NCBI RefSeq assembly: GCF_016863495.1
Contig: NZ_BOOZ01000005.1
Coordinates: 62,001-126,000 of the forward strand
Length of the DNA: 64,000 nt
Direction: 5' to 3'
Source: Micromonospora andamanensis
GTDB taxonomy: Bacteria; Actinomycetota; Actinomycetes; Mycobacteriales; Micromonosporaceae
Shown here: positions 35,635-44,492 of the stretch, one piece after another
Numbering within the stretch: position 1 is the stretch's first letter
How the letters are laid out: each line of letters begins with the position of its first letter
Notes under the pieces: generated by a model
The model's input: the letters and a program-made list of their open reading frames with translations, nothing else
What the model was told of the DNA's origin: nothing
Database searches by the model: none
Position numbers and translations under genes: made by a program

Positions 35635-36483
35635 GTGGCGCTCTCGCTGGCTATCTCGCCCTGCCCCAACGACACGTTCGTCTTCCACGCGCTGGTGCAC
35701 GGACAGGTGCCCGGCGCGCCGCCTGTCGAGGTGACGTACGCCGACGTCGACGTCACCAACACGGCCGCCGAACGCGGCGCGTACGACCTGGTGAAGGTGA
35801 GTTACGCGGCGCTGCCGTGGCTGCTGGAGGACTACCACCTGCTGCCCTGCGGGGGTGCGCTGGGTCGGGGATGCGGCCCGCTGGTGCTCACCCGGGCCGA
35901 CCGCGACGGCGGGCCGGACCGGGACGACCTCAGCGGTGCCACCGTGGCGGTGCCTGGTGACCGGACCACGGCCTACCTGCTGTTCCGGCTCTGGGCGGCC
36001 GGGCGGGCACCAGAGCGCATCGAGGTGGTGCCGTTCCACGAGATCATGCCGGGCGTGGCCGCTGGGCGGTACGACGCCGGACTGGTGATCCACGAGGCCC
36101 GGTTCACCTATCCACGACACGGCCTCACCGCCCTGGTCGACCTGGGCGAGTGGTGGGAGTCCGACACCGGGCTGCCGATCCCGCTCGGTGCGATCCTGGC
36201 CCGCCGTGGTGTGGTCGACCCGCAGCAGGCCGCCGGCTGGATCCGGGACTCCGTCCAGCGGGCCTGGGCCGATCCGGCGGCCAGCCGGGCGTACGTGCTG
36301 GCGCACGCCCAGGAGATGGAGCCCGACGTGGTGGACCAGCACATCGGCCTCTACGTCAACGAGTTCACCGCAGACCTCGGTGAGGCGGGTTTCGCTGCCG
36401 TCGAGGCACTGCTCGGCCGGGCCACCGACGCCGGGCTCGTGCCTCAGACCTCCAGCTCGCGGGCGACCGCGTGGACCAGCTGA
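35635..36483 (+). CDS. mqnD: 1,4-dihydroxy-6-naphthoate synthase
   Basis: Converts cyclic dehypoxanthinyl futalosine to 1,4-dihydroxy-6-naphthoate in the futalosine menaquinone pathway. Seen: 282 aa with a periplasmic-binding-protein-like fold. It starts LSLAISPCPNDTFVFHALVHG, with the family-defining SPCPNDTF, then DVTNTAAERGAYDLVKVSYAAL, and YDAGLVIHEARFTYPRHGL with the conserved His. The GTG of VALSLAIS is the start. Its last 40 bases overlap the convergent cold-shock gene. Pathway partner mqnB is 1.3 kb upstream. Confidence 0.92.
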   Translation: MALSLAISPCPNDTFVFHALVHGQVPGAPPVEVTYADVDVTNTAAERGAYDLVKVSYAALPWLLEDYHLLPCGGALGRGCGPLVLTRADRDGGPDRDDLSGATVAVPGDRTTAYLLFRLWAAGRAPERIEVVPFHEIMPGVAAGRYDAGLVIHEARFTYPRHGLTALVDLGEWWESDTGLPIPLGAILARRGVVDPQQAAGWIRDSVQRAWADPAASRAYVLAHAQEMEPDVVDQHIGLYVNEFTADLGEAGFAAVEALLGRATDAGLVPQTSSSRATAWTS

Positions 36484-36830
36484 GCGATCTTCTGTGCGGT
36501 CCTGCGGTCGGGGAAGCGGCCCCGACGCAGGTCGGGCTGGACCTTCGCCTCCAACACCTTGATCATGTCCTCGACCAGGCCGTGCAGCTCCTCGGCGGGA
36601 CGTCGGCGCAGCTCCGCCACGGACGGCGGCGCGTCGAGGAGCTTCACCCCCATCGCCTGGGTGCCCCGCCGGCTGTCCACCACGCTGAAATCAATGCGCT
36701 GGCCGCCCTTGAGTTCGGTGACACCCGCAGGTAGCGCGCCCTTCGGCAGGAACACGTCGCCACCCTCGTCGCTGGTGACGAACCCGTATCCCTTGGCCGC
36801 GTCGTACCACTTCACTCGACCCGTAGGCAC
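36444..36830 (-). CDS. Cold-shock domain protein with C-terminal extension
   Basis: A 128-aa single-stranded nucleic-acid-binding protein. Seen: the cold-shock domain at residues 1-66 with RNP1 KGYGFV (13-18) and RNP2 VFLP (26-29), then a 60-residue helical extension with KVLEAKVQPDLRRGRFPDRRTAQKIAQLVHAVARELEV. The longer actinobacterial CspB type. It follows the HAD gene by 28 nt on the same strand, and its 3' end overlaps mqnD by 40 bp tail-to-tail. The GTG start has little ribosome site. Confidence 0.9.
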   Translation of the reverse strand: MPTGRVKWYDAAKGYGFVTSDEGGDVFLPKGALPAGVTELKGGQRIDFSVVDSRRGTQAMGVKLLDAPPSVAELRRRPAEELHGLVEDMIKVLEAKVQPDLRRGRFPDRRTAQKIAQLVHAVARELEV

Positions 36831-36858
36831 CTGAGAACCTCTGCTTCGCTTGAACCGT

Positions 36859-37482
36859 CTACTGCCTCAAGGCTAGCCGGATCATCCCGTCGAGCGCCGC
36901 CGGGAATCCGGTGAGATCCGCAAGCACCGTCGCCGCCCCGGCCGTGCGCAGTTCATCGGCCGAACACGGGCCCGTGGCCACCGCGATGCCGGGCACTCCG
37001 GCCGCAGCGGCGGCCACCATGTCCGCCACATGATCGCCGACGTAGTGGGTCGCCCCGTGCGCCCGCAACGCGGTCGCCTTCTCCTCGGCGAACAGGTCAC
37101 CGGCCAGCTCGTCCACGGCCAGCCCCAGGTGATCCAGGTGCAGCCGGGCCAGCCGACCGACCTTGGAGGTGACCACCAGCACCCGGCCACCGCGATCACG
37201 GACCGCGGCGAGGGCCGCCACCGCGCCGGGCAGTGGCACGGTCGGCGTGATCGCGTACGCCGGGTACAGCTCGCGGTAGACGGCCACCGCCTCCTCGACC
37301 TGCTCCGGTGGAAACCAGTGGGCGATCTCGGTACGCAGCGGCGGGCCGAGCCGGGACACGGCGACATCGGCATCGACGGGTACGCCGGTCCGTTCGGTCA
37401 ACGCGCGGTACGTCGCGGCGATCCCGGGACGCGAGTCGACAAGCGTCATGTCGAGATCGAATCCGACGGTCAACGAAGGCAT
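36859..37482 (-). CDS. HAD family phosphatase (phosphoglycolate-phosphatase-like)
   Basis: A 207-aa HAD hydrolase. Seen: GFDLDMTLVDSRPGI with the DxD catalytic pair (Asp9, Asp11), a helical cap, VLVVTSKVGRL (motif II with Ser/Thr then Lys), and the motif IV region HYVGDHVADMVAAAAAGVPGIAV. The substrate could be phosphoglycolate or another small phosphate ester. Upstream of the cold-shock gene on the same strand, and divergent from the helicase-partner gene. Confidence 0.85.
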   Translation of the reverse strand: MPSLTVGFDLDMTLVDSRPGIAATYRALTERTGVPVDADVAVSRLGPPLRTEIAHWFPPEQVEEAVAVYRELYPAYAITPTVPLPGAVAALAAVRDRGGRVLVVTSKVGRLARLHLDHLGLAVDELAGDLFAEEKATALRAHGATHYVGDHVADMVAAAAAGVPGIAVATGPCSADELRTAGAATVLADLTGFPAALDGMIRLALRQ

Positions 37483-37565
37483 CCTGGAAAGCTACCCGGC
37501 CAGTCGGACCGGCCGGGACGTCCGATGGGCGAGAGTGCCCCCCTCCGGGCTAGCGTGGAACGACG

Positions 37566-40034
37566 ATGAGCACCTCACTCGCCGACCACCTGCGGTCGCT
37601 GCCCGACGAGTCCCTCGCCGCGCTCCTTCAGCTACGGCCCGACCTCGTCGTACCGGTCCCCGCCGACGTGGCCGCCCTCGCCATCCGGGCACAGTCCCGC
37701 GTCTCGGTGTCGCGCGCGCTCGACGGGCTGGACCAGTTCACGCTCCAGATCCTGGACGCCGCCCGGTTGACCCGTGACCCGGCCGACGGCACCACCTCGG
37801 TCGACGGGGTCCTCGCCCTGGCCACCAACGGCCCCAACCCACCCGCGCCCACCGCCGTGCGGGCCGCCGTCGACCGGCTACGTGCCCGCTTCCTGCTGTA
37901 CGGCACCGACCGGGCCCTGCACCTCGTCGGTGGCATCGACGAGATCTCCCCGTACCCTGCGGGGCTCGGTCGGCCGGCGGCGGAGCTGGACCCGCGCACG
38001 GCCGCGCTCTGCGCGGACCCGGCGAAGCTGCGGCGGACGCTGCTCTCCGCGCCGCCGTCGGCCCGGGCGATCCTGGACCGGCTGGCCGCCGGTCCACCTG
38101 TCGGCAGCGTGCCGCCCGGCGCGTTGCAGGCACCTGCGGTCGGCGCGGACGACGACCTGCCACCGGACGACACGAACGGCGGCGCGCCGACCGGCTCTCC
38201 GGTGCGGTGGCTTGTCGACCACCGGCTGCTGGTACGGGTCTCCGGCGGTAAGGGTGGCACCGCCGGCATGGTCGAGCTGCCCCGGGAGATCGGGTTGCTG
38301 CTGCGCCGCGACACCGGCCCGCTGGGTCCGCTGAGCAGCAGCCCGCCCCAGGTGGCCGCCACGCCGCGCGAGCCGAAGGCGGCCGACTCCGCCGGGGCCG
38401 GGCAGACCATGGAGGTGGTACGCCACACCGAGGCGCTGCTGGAGCAGTTGGCCGCCGAACCGGCACCGGTACTGCGGTCGGGCGGAATCGGCGTGCGTGA
38501 CCTGCGCCGGTTGGCGCGGGTCACCGGGTTGGACGAGCCGACAGCCGCGCTGCTGCTGGAGGTGGCGTACGCGGCCGGGCTGACCGGTGAGATGGAACTG
38601 CCCGGCGTCGCCGGCCGGTACGGCGCCGACCAGCAGGTGCTGCCCACCGCCGGGTACGAGATGTGGCGGGCCGGTTCGCTGGCCCAACGCTGGGAGCAGG
38701 TGGCCCGGGCCTGGCTGACCATGACCCGACAGGTCGGGCTGGTCGGCCAGCGCGACGACCGGGACCGCCCGATCACGGTGCTGTCGGCGGAGGCGGAACG
38801 GGTGGGTGCCCCGGCCGCCCGGCGGGCGGTGCTCGGCGTACTCGCGGATCTCGAACCGGCCGCGGCGCCCAGCGCCGAGGAGGTGCTGGCGCTGCTGGAC
38901 TGGCGGGCGCCCCGACGCAGCCGTGGCCGGGAGAACGCGCATCGGGAGGTGCTGGCCGAGGCGGCCACGTTGGGCGTGACCGGGCTGGGCACGCTCACCT
39001 CGTACGGGCGGCTGCTGCTGGCCGAGGCGACGGCGAGCGAGGACGGCGCGACGGACGACCCGTTGGGGCTGCGGGCCGACGCCGAGGACGGCGGCAGCGC
39101 GGTCCGGGTGCTCGACACGCTGCTACCCGCCCCGGTGGACCACTTCCTCGTCCAGGCTGACCTGACCGTGGTGGTGCCCGGGCCGCCGGAGCCGGCGCTC
39201 GCCGCCGAACTGGAGGTGGTCGCCGAGCCCGAGTCGGCGGGTGGGGCGAGCGTGCACCGGATCACCACGGGCAGTGTGCGACGTGCCCTGGACGCCGGCT
39301 ACTCCGCCGACGACCTGCACGAACTGTTCCGCCGTCGATCCCGCACCCCGGTACCGCAGGGATTGACGTACCTGATCGACGACGTGGCCCGCAAGCACGG
39401 CGGGCTGCGTATCGGCTCCGCCGGGGCGTACCTGCGCAGCGACGACGAGGCGCTGCTGGCCGAGGTGCTGGCCGACCGGCGGGTCGAGGCACTGGCGCTG
39501 CGTCGGCTCGCGCCGACCGTGCTGGTGACCCCGTACCAGGGTGGCCGGCTGCTGAGCGTGCTCCGGGAGGCCGGCTACGCCCCGGTGGCCGAGGATGCCA
39601 CCGGGTCGACGGTGCTCACCCGGCCCAAGACCCGACGGGCGCCGGCCCGGGTGTCGGTGGCGAGTCGGGCACTCGACCCACTCGCCACCCCACGTCTGCC
39701 GCTGCCCCGTCTGCTCGGCGTGGTGGAGCAGATCCGCCGGGGTGACGCGGTGGCGCGGGCGGCCCGACGGGCCCCCGCTGTGGTGCGGGGCGCGACGCCG
39801 GACGGGCCGACCCCCGCGCACGGTCACCACGATGCCCTGGCCGTGCTGCAACAGGCGGTACGGGACAAGGCGCTGGTCTGGGTCGGCTACGTCGACGCAC
39901 ACGGGGCGACCGCGTCCCGGCTGGTGCGGCCGGTCTCGCTCGGCGCGGGCTACCTGCGCGCCGAGGACGAGCGCACCGAGATGCTGCACACCTTCGCGCT
40001 GCACCGGATCACCGCAGCGGTGCTGGAGAAGTGA
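37566..40034 (+). CDS. Helicase-associated domain protein, partner of XPB
   Basis: An 822-aa protein of the actinobacterial family found next to XPB helicases. Seen: MSTSLADHLRSLPDESLAALLQLRPDLVVPVP start; winged-helix-like segments; then the Helicase_C_3-type region with FLVQADLTVVVPGPPEPALAAELEVVAEPESAGGASVHRITTGSVRRALDAG and a C-terminal WYL-like VLQQAVRDKALVWVGYVDAHG. Neither Walker A nor a DExH box is present, so it is not itself a helicase. M. tuberculosis Rv0862c is, from memory, the homologue beside the XPB gene. A role in DNA repair with XPB is inferred from this pairing. Confidence 0.85.
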   Translation: MSTSLADHLRSLPDESLAALLQLRPDLVVPVPADVAALAIRAQSRVSVSRALDGLDQFTLQILDAARLTRDPADGTTSVDGVLALATNGPNPPAPTAVRAAVDRLRARFLLYGTDRALHLVGGIDEISPYPAGLGRPAAELDPRTAALCADPAKLRRTLLSAPPSARAILDRLAAGPPVGSVPPGALQAPAVGADDDLPPDDTNGGAPTGSPVRWLVDHRLLVRVSGGKGGTAGMVELPREIGLLLRRDTGPLGPLSSSPPQVAATPREPKAADSAGAGQTMEVVRHTEALLEQLAAEPAPVLRSGGIGVRDLRRLARVTGLDEPTAALLLEVAYAAGLTGEMELPGVAGRYGADQQVLPTAGYEMWRAGSLAQRWEQVARAWLTMTRQVGLVGQRDDRDRPITVLSAEAERVGAPAARRAVLGVLADLEPAAAPSAEEVLALLDWRAPRRSRGRENAHREVLAEAATLGVTGLGTLTSYGRLLLAEATASEDGATDDPLGLRADAEDGGSAVRVLDTLLPAPVDHFLVQADLTVVVPGPPEPALAAELEVVAEPESAGGASVHRITTGSVRRALDAGYSADDLHELFRRRSRTPVPQGLTYLIDDVARKHGGLRIGSAGAYLRSDDEALLAEVLADRRVEALALRRLAPTVLVTPYQGGRLLSVLREAGYAPVAEDATGSTVLTRPKTRRAPARVSVASRALDPLATPRLPLPRLLGVVEQIRRGDAVARAARRAPAVVRGATPDGPTPAHGHHDALAVLQQAVRDKALVWVGYVDAHGATASRLVRPVSLGAGYLRAEDERTEMLHTFALHRITAAVLEK

Positions 40035-40046
40035 CGTTCGGCCGGG

Positions 40047-40286
40047 TCAGCGGCGGCTACGCCGCACCGACCCGATGATCGCCACGATCAGCAGCAGAGC
40101 GAACCCGGTACCGGCGGCCTCACCTACCGAGTCGACGAAGCCCTGCTGGAGCACCAGCCAGCCGAAGAGGAACCAGCCGAACAGGACGACACCGACGATC
40201 GTGTACGCGATCACGGTCGCGGTGGAGACGGGTTCGGCCGACTCTGCCTGCTCTCGCTTGGGGACAACTTCCTGATCAACGGTCAT
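40047..40286 (-). CDS. Small two-helix membrane protein
   Basis: I do not recognise a family. The 79-aa product has a polar N-terminus of about 25 residues, then VIAYTIVGVVLFGWFLFGWLVLQQ and FALLLIVAIIGSVRRSRR, two membrane segments ending in a basic tail. GGAGGG is 4-9 nt before the ATG. A 23-bp palindrome lies 31 nt upstream and may control it. Convergent with the helicase-partner gene by 12 nt. Confidence 0.72.
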   Translation of the reverse strand: MTVDQEVVPKREQAESAEPVSTATVIAYTIVGVVLFGWFLFGWLVLQQGFVDSVGEAAGTGFALLLIVAIIGSVRRSRR

Positions 40287-40764
40287 CTGCCCTCCCCCGT
40301 ACGGTCCGGCCCTGAACGTCAAGGGTGTCACCCTTGACGGCTGTCGACCAGCACCATCGGGTACCGATCCGGTTCGGCTCCTACCCGGGGACGGCGGGCG
40401 GCGAAACGGTGCGGTGGGGTCGCCGGTTCGGCCCGGGCGCGCCGCTCGCCCCCGTTGGCTGTCCACGGCGACGGGAAAGGCCCCCGCTTCCTGGCCCGTT
40501 CGGCCGTGGATCGAACGCGCTACGCACCGGAACCGACCGGCATGACGACCGCGAGGGCGTACGGTGGCCGTTCACCATCCACCGATCCGCCGACCTCGAC
40601 GACTCGTCCCCTACTGCTAGACGCGCAGAAGCACCGGCAGGGTTGCGCGGAGCGCGCACTTTCTCGCCACCCGCCCTCGCGTGCAACACTGGATGGTCGC
40701 CCTGCGGCAGGTCAGGCACCTGCTCCCGGCGGCCGGGTCAGCCGTACGGACGAGAGGATTCGGC
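40287..40764. other. Divergent intergenic region before the XPB helicase
   Basis: I see no gene in these 478 bases. They hold the 23-bp palindrome described separately, and should carry the promoters of the small membrane protein (minus) and of the XPB helicase (plus). GAGAGGA near 40752-40758 is the ribosome site of the helicase. No LexA-type box is evident. Confidence 0.5.
40317..40339. promoter_or_regulatory. 23-bp perfect palindrome, probable operator
   Basis: CGTCAAGGGTG and CACCCTTGACG flank one central T. Each arm contains TTGACG, so the site would overlap -35 elements in both directions. This is a regulator-binding geometry (MerR, TetR or similar) rather than a terminator, since the loop is a single base. 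It lies 31 nt upstream of the small membrane protein start. Confidence 0.65.
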
Positions 40765-42444
40765 GTGAGTGGTGGACCGCTTATCGTGCAGTCGGACAAG
40801 ACCCTCCTGTTGGAGATCGACCATCCCGACGCACAGGCCTGCCGGATGGCCATCGCACCCTTCGCCGAGTTGGAGCGGTCACCCGAGCACGTGCACACGT
40901 ACCGGCTGACCCCGCTCGGGCTGTGGAACGCCCGCGCGGCCGGCCACGACGCCGAGGGCGTGGTGGACGCCCTGATCAAGTATTCGCGGTACCCGGTGCC
41001 CCACGCGCTGCTCGTGGACGTGGCCGAGACGATGGACCGGTACGGGCGGCTTCAGCTCGCCAACGATCCGGCGCACGGCCTGGTCCTGCGCGCCCTGGAC
41101 CGGGTGGTGCTGGTCGAGGTGGCCAAGAGCAAGAAGCTCGCCGGGATGCTCGGCAACCGCCTCGACGACGACACCATCGCGGTGCACCCCTCCGAGCGGG
41201 GGCGACTCAAGCAGGCCCTGCTCAAGCTCGGCTGGCCGGCGGAGGACCTGGCCGGGTACGTCGACGGCGAGGCACACCCGATCGAGCTGGCCGAGGCCGG
41301 TAAGGACGGTCGCAAGCCGTGGACCCTGCGGTCGTACCAGCGGGAGGCGGTCGAGGCGTTCTGGGCCGGCGGTTCGGGTGTGGTGGTGCTGCCCTGCGGT
41401 GCCGGCAAGACGCTCGTGGGTGCGGCGGCGATGGCCGAGGCGAAGGCCACCACGCTGATCCTGGTCACCAACACGGTGGCCGGCCGGCAGTGGAAACGCG
41501 AGCTGATCGCCCGGACCTCGCTCACCGAGGAGGAGATCGGCGAGTACTCGGGCGAGCGCAAGGAGATCCGTCCGGTGACCATCGCCACGTACCAGGTGCT
41601 CACCTCGCGGCGCGGTGGCGCGTTCACGCATCTGGATCTGTTCGGTGCCCGCGACTGGGGTCTTGTCGTCTACGACGAGGTGCACCTGCTGCCCGCGCCG
41701 ATCTTCCGCTTCACCGCGGACCTCCAGGCCCGCCGCCGGCTGGGCCTGACCGCCACCCTGGTCCGCGAGGACGGCCGGGAGGGCGACGTGTTCAGCCTGA
41801 TCGGCCCGAAGCGGTACGACGCGCCCTGGAAGGACATCGAGTCGCAGGGCTGGATCGCCCCCGCCGAGTGCGTCGAGGTCAGGGTCACCCTGACCGACGC
41901 GGAGCGGATGGCGTACGCGACGGCGGAGGCGGAGGAGCGCTACCGGATGGCGGCGACCGCCCGCACCAAGCTGCCTGTGGTGCGCGCCCTGCTCGATCGG
42001 CATCCGGACGAGCAGACCCTCGTCATCGGCGCGTACATCGACCAGTTGCACCAGCTCGGGGAGTATCTCGACGCTCCGATCGTGCAGGGCTCCACCACGA
42101 ACAAGGAACGCGAGCGCCTCTTCGACGCGTTCCGCACCGGGGAGATCCGGACGCTTGTCATCTCGAAGGTGGGGAACTTCTCCATCGACCTGCCGGAGGC
42201 GGCCGTGGCCATCCAGGTGTCCGGCACCTTCGGCTCCCGGCAGGAGGAGGCGCAACGCCTGGGCCGGGTGCTACGCCCCAAGGCCGACGGCCGCCAGGCG
42301 CACTTCTACACGGTTGTCTCCCGGGACACCATCGACACCGAGTACGCCGCCCACCGGCAGCGCTTCCTCGCCGAGCAGGGGTACGCGTACACGATCGTCG
42401 ACGCCGACGACGTCCTGGGCCCGCCCCTCCCCACCGTCGACTGA
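40765..42444 (+). CDS. XPB-type DNA repair helicase
   Basis: A 559-aa SF2 helicase of the XPB/Ssl2 group. Seen: N-terminal damage-recognition-like domain; Walker A PCGAGKT (Lys215); motif II DEVH (Asp304-His307); TATLVREDGREGDV with the XPB-specific RED motif; and motif VI QEEAQRLGRVLRPK. Known: bacterial and archaeal XPB unwinds DNA 3' to 5' and acts in nucleotide excision-type repair. The GTG follows GAGAGGA. The Rv0862c-like partner sits upstream. The strong 21-bp hairpin after the stop ends the unit. Confidence 0.93.
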   Translation: MSGGPLIVQSDKTLLLEIDHPDAQACRMAIAPFAELERSPEHVHTYRLTPLGLWNARAAGHDAEGVVDALIKYSRYPVPHALLVDVAETMDRYGRLQLANDPAHGLVLRALDRVVLVEVAKSKKLAGMLGNRLDDDTIAVHPSERGRLKQALLKLGWPAEDLAGYVDGEAHPIELAEAGKDGRKPWTLRSYQREAVEAFWAGGSGVVVLPCGAGKTLVGAAAMAEAKATTLILVTNTVAGRQWKRELIARTSLTEEEIGEYSGERKEIRPVTIATYQVLTSRRGGAFTHLDLFGARDWGLVVYDEVHLLPAPIFRFTADLQARRRLGLTATLVREDGREGDVFSLIGPKRYDAPWKDIESQGWIAPAECVEVRVTLTDAERMAYATAEAEERYRMAATARTKLPVVRALLDRHPDEQTLVIGAYIDQLHQLGEYLDAPIVQGSTTNKERERLFDAFRTGEIRTLVISKVGNFSIDLPEAAVAIQVSGTFGSRQEEAQRLGRVLRPKADGRQAHFYTVVSRDTIDTEYAAHRQRFLAEQGYAYTIVDADDVLGPPLPTVD

Positions 42445-42469
42445 CCGCATCCCCGTCGGCAAGACCCGC

Positions 42470-42530
42470 GCAACATCCCTGTTGTTGCTGCCTCACCTCG
42501 GGGCCGACCCAGCAACAACAGGGATGTTGC
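42470..42530. terminator. Perfect 21-bp inverted repeat between convergent genes
   Basis: GCAACATCCCTGTTGTTGCT begins the left arm at 42470-42490, and 42510-42530 is its exact complement, with a 19-nt loop. It lies between the XPB helicase (plus) and TIGR03089 (minus) and should terminate both. A related half-element lies at 13867-13887. Confidence 0.85.
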
Positions 42531-42559
42531 CGCCTCGGGTCGTCCCTGCCTCGGCGTGG

Positions 42560-43312
42560 TCAGAGGACGCGGGTGATCTGCTCGGCGGCGGCGACGGCGT
42601 CCCGGTCGGCGGGGTCCAGGTTGGCGCAGAGCAGCACGGTGGCACCTGCGGAGAGTGGGGCGAGCAGCCACTTGAGCGGCTGGTCCTGCTCGGCGACGTC
42701 GACGAGCAGCCGATCACCGACCCGCAGGTCGAGTTGCTCGGCCACCGCCTTCGCGATCGAACCCCACTCGGCGTAGCTGGTGCCGTCCGGGCTGGCCGCA
42801 TCGTTGGCGTGCAGCACGGGGCGGTCGCCCGGGGCGGCACCGTGCCGCAGCACCTCCACCGACCAGTCGAGCCAGCCGGGCGGCACGTCGGTGAGCGGTG
42901 CCGACCCGGTGCCGACGAGATACCGGTGCAGCCCGTCGGGTACGTCCTCCAGCCAGTCGTCGAGCCGTTCCGGGGTGACCAGCACCGCGTCGTACGGTCG
43001 GTCGCCGCCGGGCTCCAGCACCGGCAGCCCGGCCGTGGCGCGCGGCCGGAACGACACCTCAAGCCCCACCGCCCAGGCCCCCAACAGCACTGCGGCGGTC
43101 CGCCAGTGCGGCGGCAGCAGCACCGCCACCCGGCTGCCCGGCGTCAGCCCGCACCCGTTCCGCAGCAGGCCGGCGGCCCGCGCCGACCACTCGCCCAGCT
43201 CGGCGGCGGTCAGCTGGTGACGGTCACCGGTCCGGTGGTCGAGGTAGGTGATCAACGGCTGGTCGCGCTCGGCGAGACCGGCGGCGGACGGTACGGGAAG
43301 GGCAGCACGCAT
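42560..43312 (-). CDS. TIGR03089 family protein (truncated adenylate-forming-like)
   Basis: A 250-aa protein of the actinobacterial TIGR03089 family, resembling the N-terminal part of acyl-CoA synthetases. Seen: PLITYLDHRTGDRHQLTAAELGEW, ARAAGLLRNGCGLTPGSRVAVLLPPHWRTAAVLLGAWAVG, and GTSYAEWGSIAKAVAEQLDL. The ATP-binding SGTTG-type loop and the C-terminal adenylating domain are absent, as expected for this family. So it is probably not a functional ligase. Function unknown. Confidence 0.85.
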   Translation of the reverse strand: MRAALPVPSAAGLAERDQPLITYLDHRTGDRHQLTAAELGEWSARAAGLLRNGCGLTPGSRVAVLLPPHWRTAAVLLGAWAVGLEVSFRPRATAGLPVLEPGGDRPYDAVLVTPERLDDWLEDVPDGLHRYLVGTGSAPLTDVPPGWLDWSVEVLRHGAAPGDRPVLHANDAASPDGTSYAEWGSIAKAVAEQLDLRVGDRLLVDVAEQDQPLKWLLAPLSAGATVLLCANLDPADRDAVAAAEQITRVL

Positions 43313-43429
43313 ACGTAGGTCCTACTCCTGCCGCCCACGTCTGTCGAGGCCGGCCCCGCGCGCCGGACCGGCGAACACATGACTGATGGCATTGGTGCCG
43401 GGTGCCGCCTCACCGGGAGAGTCAGGGGT

Positions 43430-44476
43430 ATGACTACTCACGGGGACGAGCGGGCCGCGCTCGACGGCGTCCGACGGCCGATGCTCCGGCGACTCGCGCC
43501 AGTCGTGGCGCTGCTGTTCCTCGCCCCCTGGGCCGCCGAATGCTCGTGGGGCGGCTTCGCCGGCACCGACATGCTGGGCGTCGTGGTGGTGCTGGCCCCG
43601 ATGTACGGGGGCGCTGCGGTGCTCATCCGGGAGGCGGCCCGGCGTACCGGCGGCGGCTGGCCGATGATCGTGTTGCTGGCGGCGGGGTTCGGGGTCGTCC
43701 AGGCGGGCCTGGTGGACCAGTCGCTGTTCAACCCCGACTACCTGGCCGACACCGAGTTCGCCGAGCTGAGCGCGGCGGACCGCACCCGCGTTCCGGTGCT
43801 GGGCATCAGTGCGCAGGAGGTGGTCAGCTTCGTCGGTAACCACGTCGCGTTGACCATCTGCGCGCCGATCGCCATCGTCGAGTCGTACCTCTCCCCGGCC
43901 CGCCGGCTGCGGCCGTGGCTGCGGGCACCGGGACTGGTCGCCGTGACCGTGCTCTATCTGCTCGGCAGCCTGCTCGTCTTCGCCGACGACAGTGGGCGCA
44001 AGGGGTTCCTGGCCAGCCCCGGTCAGCTCATCGGGGCGGCGTCGGTGGTCGTCGCCTTGGTCGTGGTGGCGGCCCTGCCCCGATGGCGGCGTCGACCGCC
44101 TCCGGTTCCGGCCGGCGCACCCAGGCCGACCCGTCCAGGCCTGCTGGTGCTGCTCGTCTACCTGGGGGTCAGCATGCTCTCCGGCTGGGTAGGCGTCGCC
44201 GTGTCGGTGGTTGTCGTCGCCGCGCTTGTGGTGATGCTGGTCCGGTGGTCGGGGCGCACCGGATGGGGTCAGCGGCACGTGCTGGCCGGGGCGGCCGGGG
44301 CGCTGCTCGGGGCGGCCGTGCTGGCCTACCTGGTGCCCCCGTACACACAGGTGTCGCCCACCCAGGCTCTGCTCAGCGACGTGATCGTCAGCCTGCTCGC
44401 GGTCGCGATGCTCGCCGGTGCGTACGCGCGGCTGCGGCGGTCCGACGAGTCGGCAGCCGTGCGCTCCGACAGGTGA
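43430..44476 (+). CDS. Polytopic membrane protein of unknown function
   Basis: A 348-aa protein with about 9-10 hydrophobic segments. Seen: RLAPVVALLFLAPWAAECSWGGF, MYGGAAVLIREAARRTGGGWP, a cytoplasmic or exposed VDQSLFNPDYLADTEFAEL stretch, FVGNHVALTICAPIAIVESYL, and a Pro/Arg-rich loop near residue 225. The REAARR and H-A-x-x-C-A motifs loosely recall CPBP-type membrane proteins but I cannot confirm it. AGGGG precedes the ATG. Divergent from TIGR03089. Confidence 0.72.
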   Translation: MTTHGDERAALDGVRRPMLRRLAPVVALLFLAPWAAECSWGGFAGTDMLGVVVVLAPMYGGAAVLIREAARRTGGGWPMIVLLAAGFGVVQAGLVDQSLFNPDYLADTEFAELSAADRTRVPVLGISAQEVVSFVGNHVALTICAPIAIVESYLSPARRLRPWLRAPGLVAVTVLYLLGSLLVFADDSGRKGFLASPGQLIGAASVVVALVVVAALPRWRRRPPPVPAGAPRPTRPGLLVLLVYLGVSMLSGWVGVAVSVVVVAALVVMLVRWSGRTGWGQRHVLAGAAGALLGAAVLAYLVPPYTQVSPTQALLSDVIVSLLAVAMLAGAYARLRRSDESAAVRSDR

Positions 44477-44492
44477 GCGGGTCCGTGGTCGT

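Noticed and set aside
42560..43312. Functional acyl-CoA synthetase
   Set aside because: The ATP-binding loop and the C-terminal adenylation domain are missing. The 250-aa size matches TIGR03089, so it is a family member rather than a truncated pseudogene.
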